In this document: one piece after another, positions 1 through 8,758 of the stretch
Layout: each line of letters starts with the position of its first letter
Position numbering within the stretch: the stretch's first letter is position 1
NCBI RefSeq assembly: GCF_025985425.1
Contig: NZ_CP094972.1
Span: 1,860,001-1,924,000, forward strand
Length of the DNA: 64,000 nt
Direction: 5' to 3'
DNA from: Entomomonas sp. E2T0
Lineage (GTDB): Bacteria; Pseudomonadota; Gammaproteobacteria; Pseudomonadales; Pseudomonadaceae
Translations under genes and position numbers: made by a program
Notes under the pieces: model-generated
Databases searched by the model: none
Told to the model about the DNA's origin: nothing
The model's input: only the letters and a program-made list of their open reading frames with translations

Positions 1-1
1 A

Positions 2-97
2 GAAAAAAAAGGAAATATAGAAACAGCGGCAAATTTAAAACACAATACTTTAGATACACGTATTGCATTAGCTAAACAAAAGTATGAGTGTGAATAG
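2..97 (+). CDS. C-terminal end of a TPR-like protein, cut by window edge
   Basis: An open frame enters from the left edge and runs 31 codons to a TAG. Its residues EKKGN-ETAANLKHNTLDTRI match EKKGN-ERAAYLKRNILETRI inside the next gene, so the two are tandem paralogues. This copy stops soon after the helical stretch, so it lacks the C-terminal part of its neighbour. It is either a shorter family member or a truncated duplicate. The function is unknown; position suggests an accessory of the Rhs effector locus. The stop codon overlaps the ribosome-binding region of the next gene. Confidence 0.6.
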   Translation, partial: EKKGNIETAANLKHNTLDTRIALAKQKYECE

Positions 98-107
98 GAG
101 TTCTCTT

Positions 108-695
108 ATGGATTATATTCCTGTGGATCACTATATATATCAGAATATACCAGTTAACTATATAACGTTTACTGCAATTAGTACTGTTGCAATGTGTGAT
201 GACCTTGTCGTTCTTAATAACATACTTCAACAAGGAAAAGAATCCCTTATTAACAACGAGTTTAAAAAAGCTATTCATTCATTTAATAAAGGCATTCAAT
301 TAATTGGTAACAAATATCTTTCTGGTGAGATAAAAGATGATTCAGAAATGAAAATGCTACTAGCTAATACTGAAGAGAAGAAAGGTAATTTGGAGCGTGC
401 CGCTTATTTAAAACGTAATATTTTAGAAACGCGTATACAAATATTTATCAGTTTGAACCAATGTCATAAAGTAATTAATCAAATAGAAAACACTAGTTAT
501 GTTGGTGAAGCCTGGATGGAGGAGAATGGTGATATTTTGCTACAGCTTTTTATTGATGAAAATAATAGCATGAAAGGTCAAACACTTGTCCGTTATAAAC
601 CCTGTACGAAAGAGTTTAATGCTGTTTTACAGCATGTTGGGGAGTTAAAGCCAGGAAAAAAGAAAGGTGTATTGCCTTGGACTAAAGCTAAGTAA
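108..695 (+). CDS. TPR-like helical protein of Rhs/T6SS effector locus
   Basis: This 195-residue protein has no signal peptide or membrane segment, so it should be cytosolic. Residues about 40-110 form two amphipathic helical pairs (NNEFKKAIHSFNKGIQLIG, then a stretch with GNLERAAYLKRNILE) that resemble tetratricopeptide repeats. The C-terminal 80 residues are probably a separate small domain. I chose the ATG at 108 because AGGAG lies 7 bases upstream; an in-frame ATG at 84 lies inside the preceding gene and has no such site. It is followed 29 bases later by an Eag chaperone gene and then the Rhs effector, which suggests an adaptor or chaperone role in effector loading. I do not recognise a named family, and that role is inferred. 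Confidence 0.65.
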   Translation: MDYIPVDHYIYQNIPVNYITFTAISTVAMCDDLVVLNNILQQGKESLINNEFKKAIHSFNKGIQLIGNKYLSGEIKDDSEMKMLLANTEEKKGNLERAAYLKRNILETRIQIFISLNQCHKVINQIENTSYVGEAWMEENGDILLQLFIDENNSMKGQTLVRYKPCTKEFNAVLQHVGELKPGKKKGVLPWTKAK

Positions 696-724
696 TCATA
701 AAACTAAAAGGGTAGAAATGATTC

Positions 725-1162
725 ATGAAATACCATGCAGAAGATATACAAATAGATATTCCCTCTAATGATTATAGAGATATGACATTAAACATTCTTT
801 CCTATAAAGCGTTAGAGATGACTATTGTTATTGGTCGAGGTTTATTGAATGGTAAAGATCTTGCAACAGATTTTAATCAACAAATGAAAAAACTTCAAAA
901 AACAGTAGATGGTTTTAAAAATGACTCAATTGAATCAGTAAAAGTAGGCCTCAATCAAGATATAGAAGCTGTACAAACACGTAATCAGTTTTTACGTAAT
1001 AAAGTACCTACCTATCAATTTCAATTATTACTACAAGTGCCTGATACTCAAAATACGATTGCAATTAATTATGTAAAGCAGAAACCACTAGATGATGCAG
1101 ATAAAACCCAATGGGATGAGATTAAAGCCAGTATTGATCTTTCCCAATTTAAGGATAATTAA
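725..1162 (+). CDS. Eag-type T6SS effector chaperone (DcrB/DUF1795 fold)
   Basis: The 145-residue product has the length and layout of the DcrB/DUF1795 proteins that act as effector-associated gene (Eag) chaperones. It opens with an acidic beta strand (YHAEDIQIDIPSNDYRD), continues through a long polar helix (about residues 50-75), and closes with strands ending in a helix (WDEIKASIDLSQF). Eag chaperones bind the N-terminal transmembrane region of prePAAR effectors in the cytosol and hold it until loading on VgrG. The very next gene, 16 bases downstream, is such an effector, which is the strongest support. No signal peptide is seen, as expected. The pair should be cotranscribed with the Rhs gene. 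Confidence 0.85.
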   Translation: MKYHAEDIQIDIPSNDYRDMTLNILSYKALEMTIVIGRGLLNGKDLATDFNQQMKKLQKTVDGFKNDSIESVKVGLNQDIEAVQTRNQFLRNKVPTYQFQLLLQVPDTQNTIAINYVKQKPLDDADKTQWDEIKASIDLSQFKDN

Positions 1163-1178
1163 CTAGTAAGGATATTTT

Positions 1179-4100
1179 ATGTCAGATGAATGGGCAGCAA
1201 GGTTACAAGATCCGTTAATACACACCTCATGGCTTGGGGAGCTGGTTAGTTGGGCAACAGAGGCTCTTATTTATGGTGCAGCTGCTTTTGCAGTTACTTG
1301 TTTTATAGCTTGTCCAGCAGTGGCATTAGGTGTTGGTTTAATAGCTGGCGCAGTGATGGGAACAGCCGCTCAATCTACTGGAATAGGGAAAAAAATTACT
1401 GAAATTGCCGATTCAGTGGGAAATTGGGTATCTCCACCAGAGGAGATGGGGTTTATCTCTACAGCATCTAGAGATACTCGTACAAACTCTCGGTTTTCTG
1501 CACGTGCAGCGGGTAAGAAAGTAGCTGATATAGAAAAAGTTCCTGAAACTGGACCTAGCACTTGGGATGCATTGAAAAAAACCTTATGGGGAATGACTCC
1601 AATGGGTATTGTTGAAGGCTTTATTGATAGAGGAAAAGCAATTGCTGACTCCCCTGTTGTGACAAAGGCCGATCTGGGGACTGAGCCTGCTGATGAAGAT
1701 TGTGTGTTTTGTGAGCGCCATACTAATGATTCTTTTTCATACATGATTAATAGTGTGTTTGACTTTTTTACAGGCAATGATTTTGCAGAAGAGTTCTCTA
1801 AAACGTCTCAATATATTGCTCAAGGTTCAGAAGAAGTTAATATCAATGGCCAACCTGCTGGCCGTAGTAACATGAAAACCACTTGTGAAGGTGATATTAA
1901 TGAGAACTATCAGGCAGATAAAGTGTCCCCCGATGTGCGTATAGGTGGAGAAACTATTACAGTTAGAGATATTACTAGTGGTAAAAATAAGTGGGTGCAA
2001 GCGGCCACGATGATCTTTGATGCCATTATGATTGTGCGAGGTATCGCAAAAATTAAAGGAGGTTGTGGTAAGGGTAACCCAGTAATGGTTAATAGTGGTA
2101 CAAAACTACAATGGAATGAAAGTAATGATTTAGATTTTCAATTACCTAGTTTATTACCTATTGTGTGGCAACGTAATTATAGTAGCGCTAGTGATAGAAA
2201 TAATACTTTATTGGGTATGGGATGGAGTTTATTTTATGAATGTGAAATTAGAAGAATTCCTCATCCAGAAGAGGGAGAGCTATGGCTTTATTATGATGAT
2301 ATAGGAAGACAATTAGAGTTAGGTAACTTAAAAGAAGGAAGCTATCTTTATGTACCAGAAGAAAAATTATGCATAACTCAAATTACGCCAAGTCTTACAG
2401 TCATTGAAGATGTTGGCTCTGGCATACTTAGTGTTTTTGATAAAGACCCATCTAATCCTAATCGTTCAAGACTATTACGCTTGAGCGATCGTAATGGTAA
2501 CCATCTTGATCTTAGTTATGATGAGGATGGTCGTATTGATCGTATTAGTGATAATGAACAACATATTGTTATCCAGCTTAACTATCACCCCCAATATCTG
2601 AAGCGTTTACAATCAGTAGAGCGTCTTTATTTAAATAATGAAAATAAAGCTACCATTGAAAAATCAGAACTATTAGTTAGCTATGAATTTACAGAGTACG
2701 GTGATTTAAAAACTGTTAAAAACCAAGAAAATACTGTATTACGTCAGTTTACTTATAATGCTGATCGTAAAATGGCAAGTCATACTCAGCCAGCAGGAAA
2801 TACCTGTTATTATGAGTGGGCAGTTTATGATGTGCCTAATGAACGTATACCAAAAACCTTAAAAGCGCCTCAACCCCAACAAGAATGGCGAGTTATTCAT
2901 CACTGGACTGATACAGGTGAAGACTATTACTTTAATTATGATTTAACTAAAGGTGAAACTAAAGTTACAGATAGTTTAGGTCGCACTGAACTCTATTATT
3001 GGGATGAGTACCATAATGTTTATGAGCAACTAGATGCTTTGGGTAATAAATGGCTAGATGAATGGAAAGATGGACTATTAACAAAGAGTATTGATCCATT
3101 AGGAAATGCATGGCAATTTCAATACAATGAATATGGCCATGAGATAGAAGCAACAGATCCTTTAGGACGTACTAGATATACTTACTATAACAATTATAAA
3201 GGTTTACCAAGCCGAGTCATAGATTTTAATAGCAATGCGTGGTATTACTACTATGATGGTGTAGGTAACCTTATAAAAGTTATTGATCCATTACAACAAG
3301 TCACATCCTATGAATATGATACCAGAGGACTAATTACTCATATTACTGATGCAACAGGTAAAGAAAAGATACTGCGCTGGACAGCTTCAGGACAATTAAT
3401 ACAGTATCGTGATTGTTCAGGTTATCATACTTATTATAAATATGACCAACGGGGTTTTCTTGAGCAAGTTATTAATGAATTAAATCAAGCCACTACCTAT
3501 CAATATGACCTAACAGGCTTTTTAACACAGATTACTTTAGCTGATGAGCGTGTAATACGTTATCAACGCAACCAAATTGGTCTTATAACAGGGTATATTG
3601 ACCCGGTTCAAAATATCACTCAATATAAATATAATATAGCAGGTCGAATCACCCAACGTATTGATGCGCAGGGGCGATCAGTAGGGTATCATTATGATGA
3701 TTATGGTCGTTTAACTGCGTTAACCAATGAGAATAAAGAAAGTTATCGTTTTGAATGGGATGCGCTAGATCGCCTGACTGTGCAACATGAACTTGATGGT
3801 GGTGCAAGATGTTATCATTATAATAATTTGGATCAAGTTATTGGTATTGACTATATCGGAGCACCTATTGAAAATGATCCACGAAAACGCCTAGCTGCTA
3901 ATGATGATACCGAATCTACCCATATTGATACAAAGGATTATCAAACTATTATTAGTCATCGTTTTGAGCGCGATGCCATAGGGCGTTTAATAAAAAAAAT
4001 AACGGATGATGGAATAACAGAATATAGTTACGATAAAAATGATAATTTAATATCTATAGTTTTTACTGATAGCCAAGGTAAAAAACAAACATTAGCTTAT

Positions 4101-5888
4101 ACTTATGATGAGCTTGGTCAGCTACAAAGTGAAATTAATAATTTTGGTAACTTAAAATATAGTTATGATGAACTAGGCAACCTTGAACAATTTACACTAC
4201 CTGATGGACGTAATCTAAACCACCTTTATTATGGTAGCGGTTATTTACATCAAATTAATTTAGACGGTTTAATCATTGCTGACTTTGAACGTGATAGACT
4301 GCATCAAGAAATCCTAAGAACTCAAGGACAACTTGATACCCATACTAAATATGATAAAACAGGACGCTTAATTAGGCGACAAATTAGCCAGCCTCAACAA
4401 AAACAGCAAAATATATTACCTTTATTAGAAAAAGCATACCAATATGATGGAGCTGATAACCTAATAGCAGAACATTTTACCCAATACCAACGCAATCCAC
4501 AGCAAGGTAAAGCACTCGCTGATCGCTTAGGGCAAAAGCTACCTTTAGAGCCTCATGGTTTACAAGATATTAAACCTCAACAAAAAGATAATCCGCCAAT
4601 TATGGGTAGACTATTTGCCCAAAATGCAGCTAACACCACAGGAACACAACGCAGTGAAGCGCATCTAAATATTAGCCAAAATAGTTACCAAGTAACACGT
4701 TATTATAACTATGATAGTACAGGGCGTGTTTTACAAAGCTATCAAAATACTCCACAAGGGCAAGCGGTTAACTATGAAATATTACAATATGATGCTGCTG
4801 CTAACTTACTCAATGGTGATACCAGTCAAGGTTATGTAAAACACAACCGTATTCAAGTATATCAAGATAAACGTTACTACTATGACCGCTTTGGTCGGTT
4901 AGCAGAAAAGCGTATAGGTGGGCATACTATTCAGCATTTTAAATACGATGCCGAACACCGTATTACCGAAATTAAACATACTCAACACCAGAATACAAAA
5001 TATATACGTTTCAAATATGATCCTATCGGGCGGCGTATAGAAAAAGCCACTTATCTACCCGCTAATTTAGAAACACCTGTAGCTAAAACAGAATTCTACT
5101 GGCAAGGTATGCGCTTGCTAGGCGAAAAACAAAATGGCTTAACTAGCTACTATATCTATGATAATGGTTACAACCTACTGGCTAGAGTAGATGGAGAAAA
5201 AGGTAAAGAAAAAATAAGTTATTTCCATAATAACTTGTCAGGTCTGCCTGAACAACTTACAGATAATAAAGGCAATACCACTTGGCAAGCAGAATATGAA
5301 ATTTGGGGCAATACAACAAATGAATGGAAAAATAGTCATAATAACTTTGAGCAAAACTTAAGATATCAAGGCCAGTATCTAGATAGAGAAACGGGATTAC
5401 ATTACAATACCTTTAGGTATTATGACCCTGATATAGGACGATTTACTCAGCCAGACCCTATTGGGTTATTAGGTGGGCACAATCTTTATCAATATGCACC
5501 TAATCCTATAGCTTGGATCGATCCTTGGGGGTGGGATTGTATAAAAAATAAAGTTGATGGGACAGCAAGAGAGAAAAGAGCACAAAAAATATTTGAACAA
5601 CGCTATGGAAAAGATAACGTTCTATCTGAGAGGTACTTAAGAGATTCTAATGGAAAAATAGTTAGAGATCCTATTACAGGTGAAGGTCGAAGAGTTGATT
5701 TTGTGATCAAAAATGCTGATGGAAAAACAGGAGTAGCAAAGGAAATAACTAGTAAAACTGCGGATAAAATTGCACAGCTGGCTAAAGAGGATAGAATTCG
5801 TCAAGCAGGTGGGGTTTATGTAAGAGATCCTAAAACACGGGAATTAATAAAAGTTGATGATGTTTCAACTGTATATAGGGCTAAGTAA
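1179..5888 (+). CDS. prePAAR-PAAR Rhs-repeat T6SS effector with C-terminal nuclease-like toxin
   Basis: The protein has 1569 residues. At the N terminus A6-A7-R8, D11 and H15 form the prePAAR motif, followed by a hydrophobic glycine/alanine-rich segment (about 28-65) that the Eag chaperone would shield. A PAAR-like domain spans about 218-272 (VNINGQPAGR, later VRIGGETITV). YD/Rhs repeats fill about 300-1430, and the conserved shell end ([10 protein letters not shown], then PDPIGLLGG) precedes DPWGW near residue 1450, after which the toxin is released. The toxin (about 1453-1569) contains RRVDFVI, then a short gap, then AKEITS. This resembles the D...E-x-(K/T) core of PD-(D/E)XK nucleases, but the nuclease call is inference. 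The effector would be delivered by T6SS into rival bacteria. The shell is intact and the toxin is followed at once by a small immunity gene. Confidence 0.9.
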   Translation: MSDEWAARLQDPLIHTSWLGELVSWATEALIYGAAAFAVTCFIACPAVALGVGLIAGAVMGTAAQSTGIGKKITEIADSVGNWVSPPEEMGFISTASRDTRTNSRFSARAAGKKVADIEKVPETGPSTWDALKKTLWGMTPMGIVEGFIDRGKAIADSPVVTKADLGTEPADEDCVFCERHTNDSFSYMINSVFDFFTGNDFAEEFSKTSQYIAQGSEEVNINGQPAGRSNMKTTCEGDINENYQADKVSPDVRIGGETITVRDITSGKNKWVQAATMIFDAIMIVRGIAKIKGGCGKGNPVMVNSGTKLQWNESNDLDFQLPSLLPIVWQRNYSSASDRNNTLLGMGWSLFYECEIRRIPHPEEGELWLYYDDIGRQLELGNLKEGSYLYVPEEKLCITQITPSLTVIEDVGSGILSVFDKDPSNPNRSRLLRLSDRNGNHLDLSYDEDGRIDRISDNEQHIVIQLNYHPQYLKRLQSVERLYLNNENKATIEKSELLVSYEFTEYGDLKTVKNQENTVLRQFTYNADRKMASHTQPAGNTCYYEWAVYDVPNERIPKTLKAPQPQQEWRVIHHWTDTGEDYYFNYDLTKGETKVTDSLGRTELYYWDEYHNVYEQLDALGNKWLDEWKDGLLTKSIDPLGNAWQFQYNEYGHEIEATDPLGRTRYTYYNNYKGLPSRVIDFNSNAWYYYYDGVGNLIKVIDPLQQVTSYEYDTRGLITHITDATGKEKILRWTASGQLIQYRDCSGYHTYYKYDQRGFLEQVINELNQATTYQYDLTGFLTQITLADERVIRYQRNQIGLITGYIDPVQNITQYKYNIAGRITQRIDAQGRSVGYHYDDYGRLTALTNENKESYRFEWDALDRLTVQHELDGGARCYHYNNLDQVIGIDYIGAPIENDPRKRLAANDDTESTHIDTKDYQTIISHRFERDAIGRLIKKITDDGITEYSYDKNDNLISIVFTDSQGKKQTLAYTYDELGQLQSEINNFGNLKYSYDELGNLEQFTLPDGRNLNHLYYGSGYLHQINLDGLIIADFERDRLHQEILRTQGQLDTHTKYDKTGRLIRRQISQPQQKQQNILPLLEKAYQYDGADNLIAEHFTQYQRNPQQGKALADRLGQKLPLEPHGLQDIKPQQKDNPPIMGRLFAQNAANTTGTQRSEAHLNISQNSYQVTRYYNYDSTGRVLQSYQNTPQGQAVNYEILQYDAAANLLNGDTSQGYVKHNRIQVYQDKRYYYDRFGRLAEKRIGGHTIQHFKYDAEHRITEIKHTQHQNTKYIRFKYDPIGRRIEKATYLPANLETPVAKTEFYWQGMRLLGEKQNGLTSYYIYDNGYNLLARVDGEKGKEKISYFHNNLSGLPEQLTDNKGNTTWQAEYEIWGNTTNEWKNSHNNFEQNLRYQGQYLDRETGLHYNTFRYYDPDIGRFTQPDPIGLLGGHNLYQYAPNPIAWIDPWGWDCIKNKVDGTAREKRAQKIFEQRYGKDNVLSERYLRDSNGKIVRDPITGEGRRVDFVIKNADGKTGVAKEITSKTADKIAQLAKEDRIRQAGGVYVRDPKTRELIKVDDVSTVYRAK

Positions 5889-5890
5889 AT

Positions 5891-6220
5891 ATGAGTGATA
5901 TAGATTTTAACATGCATAATATGCCAATGCTTTTATCAAGAAATAAAAGTGATGATTATCAAAAAAGAGTTATAAAATCGTCTACAATATTATTGTCTTT
6001 TTTAAAAGATAATAATTTAATCAATATTGATCCATTTAATGAACAAGGCTATTTAAAATTAGATCTAGTTGTTAAACAATCTAATCTAACAGATATTGGT
6101 AATGCTTTATTTGTCAAGATAATACCTAATTGGTTTAAATATATAGATAAAGGTGGAAATGCTGAAAATATAACAAAACTTGAAAAGGGATTGATGGAAT
6201 TGCAAAAAACAGTATCTTAG
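5891..6220 (+). CDS. Probable immunity protein of the Rhs toxin
   Basis: This 109-residue cytosolic protein starts two bases after the Rhs stop codon, the usual place for the cognate immunity gene of a polymorphic toxin. It is small, helical and asparagine/lysine rich, with no signal peptide, consistent with neutralising a nuclease in the producer's cytoplasm. I do not recognise a family from the sequence. The role rests on position and size. Codon use is as AT-rich as the toxin tip. Confidence 0.7.
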   Translation: MSDIDFNMHNMPMLLSRNKSDDYQKRVIKSSTILLSFLKDNNLINIDPFNEQGYLKLDLVVKQSNLTDIGNALFVKIIPNWFKYIDKGGNAENITKLEKGLMELQKTVS

Positions 6221-6263
6221 ACTGATTAATAACCTAGATGAATAATAGTTTTTCTCCATACTC

Positions 6264-6855
6264 GTTTGGTTAGCCGGTCTGAACAACTCACAGACAATCA
6301 AGACAATACCACTTGGCAAGCGGAATATGAAATTTGAGACAATATAACAAACAAATGGAAAAACAACCAAAATTACTTTGAGCAAAACTTAAGATACCAA
6401 GGCCAGTATCTGGATAGAAAAACAGGATTGCACTATAATACCTTTAGGTATTATGACCCTGATATAGGACGATTTATTCAGCCTGATCCTATAGGTTTGT
6501 TAGACGGGCACAATCTTTATCAATATGCTCCGAATCCTATTCATTGGGTTGATCCTTGGGGATGATATAGGTATAAACCAAGAGATGAAATTAGAGCACA
6601 ACCGAGTTCAAGGGGGACTGCAATAAATCGTGCATGGGTACAAGAGCATGATTTAGTTAAGGCTGGTGGAGGAGCAAGAAACTGGACTCCGCAAGAGAGA
6701 GTTAATATTAAGTTCCAGAATGCTATTAAAATCATTATGTAATCCCTAGGTCTATGCATAATCGCTTAGCAGAGAGGCTTGTTGGTTTAGATGTTGATAG
6801 CACAAGGAATTTAATTTATTTGTCTAAAGAACGAGGAACTCATCCTAATTATATC
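6264..6855 (+). pseudogene. Decayed orphan Rhs tip with HNH/AHH-like toxin remnant
   Basis: This stretch repeats the last 90 or so residues of the Rhs shell upstream ([49 protein letters not shown]) with high identity, but has no 5' gene. It carries an in-frame TGA in place of the TGG in EIWG, a second TGA right after DPWG, and a frameshift near 6726. Past the shell the conceptual toxin reads through WTPQERVN and, after the frameshift, NHYVIPRSMHN and THPNY, a pattern like HNH nucleases of the AHH/WHH toxin group. It is best explained as a displaced alternative toxin cassette kept as a ghost. It ends against an antisense lyase fragment. Confidence 0.8.
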
Positions 6856-7111
6856 GTCCCTGTTTATACACTAAATTACTTTCTAATAAGCGTCTGCCAT
6901 TATTGAGAATACTATTATAAAAAATGTTATAAACAGTCGGTTTAATTAAAACATGTTCCCCTGGTGAGGTCACTGTATGAATAATAGATAAGATAGCTGG
7001 TATGACATTAGTTGAATAAAGTATCCAGTCTTTATTTATCTGAAAATTATGCCGTTTACTCCACCATAATTTGACTGCATTTAAATATTCATCTGGCACA
7101 ATCGTATAACC
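6845..7111 (-). pseudogene. Fragment of PatB/MalY-type PLP-dependent cystathionine beta-lyase
   Basis: The reverse strand encodes GYTIVPDEYLNAV, then KRHNF, WILYSTNVIPAI and PGEHVLIKPTVY, the N-terminal third of PatB/MalY aminotransferase-fold C-S lyases. A stop codon sits two codons before GYT and another after GRYN, so the substrate and PLP-lysine regions are missing. Both ends are truncated and no start codon or ribosome site is convincing. It abuts the Rhs tip ghost, so the area has been through more than one deletion or rearrangement. It cannot make an enzyme. Confidence 0.75.
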
Positions 7112-7181
7112 AATCTAACTACAAATAAATAATCATTGGAGCTTCTTCCATCCATAAGTCTCTAATGGAGAAGAAAGCCAA

Positions 7182-8207
7182 CTATTGTGCTAAATAATGG
7201 TTAAAAAATCGGCTGCTTTCATTAAAGTAACGTTTAGTTTCAGGGGCATCTGGCACCATTAAATACTGGGCGTGTGATAAACCTTCAAGTACTATTAAAT
7301 CAGCAGTCACACCAGCATCACGTAGTTTTAAATGCATTCGTACGGTATTACTTAAAAACAGATCGCGTGTTCCACTGAATAACAGTGTTGGTGGAAAATC
7401 TGTAACATCACCATAAATGGGTGAAAGTAACGGATCCTTTAAGTCTTCACCATTAGCATACAGTTTTGCTGCATCACCCAGCCAGCCGTCATAACTAACC
7501 AGAACATTATCAATCCCTTCATGGGTGAAATAAGAATCGCCTGTTTTAGATAAATCAGTCCAAGGTGTTCCCACAACAATTGCGGCTGGTAATGGTAAAC
7601 TTTCTGCTTTAGCTTTTAACATTAGCGCGAGCGTTATACCGCCACCAGTAGAGGTGCCAAAAACCCCTATTTTGTTCGCTGGGTAATGCTTAAGAATTTC
7701 ACGATAAGCTGCTACTGCATCATCAATAGCGGCTGGAAAGGGGAAATCAGGTGGCATACGGTAATCAATTGAAATCACTTTAATTTGGCCAAAGCCTGCC
7801 ATCAAAATGGCTTCATCCGTTCCAGCCTCTCCCGGATTAAGCACATAACCGCCCCCATGAAAATGTAGCAATACACGATTTTTGTTTTCAGATCGAGTCT
7901 GTTTTGGTGTAATAATAAAGCCATTTATACCACCAAACTGCACAGGTTCAACAGTAACCTGCATCTGCTTACGTAAAGCTGGCAATTGCTGAATACTATG
8001 CTGAGCAAATTGATTAACCCAGTTCTTCCACTCCTGATTTGTTTTTGGATGGTCATTCCAAATAGATGCAGGCTCACCAGAAACCAGTGGCAGAATTTGA
8101 GTGCTGACGGTTTCTGGCGTAGGGAAATGACGAACCTGAGTATTTTGCGCATGGGTAGATAGGCTGAAAAATATCAAAAGCACGATCATATATTGTCTTA
8201 TATTCAT
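7182..8207 (-). CDS. Exported alpha/beta hydrolase (HSL-type esterase/lipase)
   Basis: The 341-residue protein starts with a signal peptide (hydrophobic residues 7-17, likely cleavage after THA at 20). It shows the hormone-sensitive-lipase layout: HGGGYV at 117-122 for the oxyanion hole, the nucleophile elbow GTSTGGG with Ser186, Asp282 in SGTRD and His312 in LSHAQ. Such enzymes hydrolyse short acyl or aryl esters; the substrate cannot be told. It acts in the periplasm or outside. It is the last gene of a leftward cluster with a cyclophilin-like protein, another hydrolase and an MFS exporter, which suggests modification and export of some small ester-containing compound. Confidence 0.88.
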   Translation of the reverse strand: MNIRQYMIVLLIFFSLSTHAQNTQVRHFPTPETVSTQILPLVSGEPASIWNDHPKTNQEWKNWVNQFAQHSIQQLPALRKQMQVTVEPVQFGGINGFIITPKQTRSENKNRVLLHFHGGGYVLNPGEAGTDEAILMAGFGQIKVISIDYRMPPDFPFPAAIDDAVAAYREILKHYPANKIGVFGTSTGGGITLALMLKAKAESLPLPAAIVVGTPWTDLSKTGDSYFTHEGIDNVLVSYDGWLGDAAKLYANGEDLKDPLLSPIYGDVTDFPPTLLFSGTRDLFLSNTVRMHLKLRDAGVTADLIVLEGLSHAQYLMVPDAPETKRYFNESSRFFNHYLAQ

Positions 8208-8254
8208 ACGAGTTTCTCACTAATGTTTAACCATATAAGCAAACCTTAAGAGCT

Positions 8255-8707
8255 TTAGTCGATCAGCTCAATCACAGCGTTAAAATCACGTTTCATGGTG
8301 ACCAGCTTTTCTTTGCCTGACTCAATTCGTCCTAACACATATAATTGAGTGCCATGGCCATTACCTTTATAGAATATGGCTAAATTGCCCCAAGGTGCAT
8401 AATAGGTAAAGTCACCTGTTGTTTGTTCTGCATTTGGTGTGTTATGTGTCGTGAGCTTTTTAGGTGGATAGGCAATTTTTTCTGTATTAGAAAAATCAGA
8501 GAAACTTAAGGTTAACGGTAATTGAGCCAAAAGTTCATGGCTGGCAGCTGTATCAAACAAACTAACCACGACTTCATTGTTGGCAAAAGTGACTTTAATA
8601 CGGGCAATCACCGTATCTCGAGAGTTATTTGATGTGTTCATTTGTGCACTTGCCCATGTTGTAAACATAAAACCTATGAAAAAAGTGAAAAAAAGTTTTT
8701 TAATCAT
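8255..8707 (-). CDS. Exported cyclophilin-like fold protein
   Basis: This 150-residue product has a signal peptide (about 1-21, ending WASA). The rest matches the small cyclophilin-like superfamily often found beside hydrolases and reductases: IKVTFANNEVVVSLFDTAA, later LPLTLSFSDFS, TGDFTYYAPWGNLAIFYKG and YVLGRIE. These proteins keep the cyclophilin beta-barrel, but prolyl isomerase activity is not established for them. The start is supported by GGGAG 7 bases upstream. It lies 47 bases from the next gene in the same operon. Confidence 0.75.
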   Translation of the reverse strand: MIKKLFFTFFIGFMFTTWASAQMNTSNNSRDTVIARIKVTFANNEVVVSLFDTAASHELLAQLPLTLSFSDFSNTEKIAYPPKKLTTHNTPNAEQTTGDFTYYAPWGNLAIFYKGNGHGTQLYVLGRIESGKEKLVTMKRDFNAVIELID

Positions 8708-8727
8708 AGCGTTGCTCCCTTAATTAG

Positions 8728-8755
8728 GAGATACGTTGGTATCTCCCGTTTTTTA
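8728..8755. terminator. Intercistronic hairpin
   Basis: GGAGATAC and GTATCTCC form an 8-bp stem around a GTTG loop, and the top strand then runs CGTTTTTT. Read on the top strand it has a terminator shape. On the operon's own (bottom) strand there is no U-run, so there it would be only an intercistronic hairpin that could affect mRNA decay or coupling. Confidence 0.4.
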
Positions 8756-8758
8756 ACA

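Noticed and set aside
1370-1777. Reverse-strand frame opposite the Rhs N-terminal region
   Set aside because: It has no recognisable features and sits inside the prePAAR/PAAR part of the effector.
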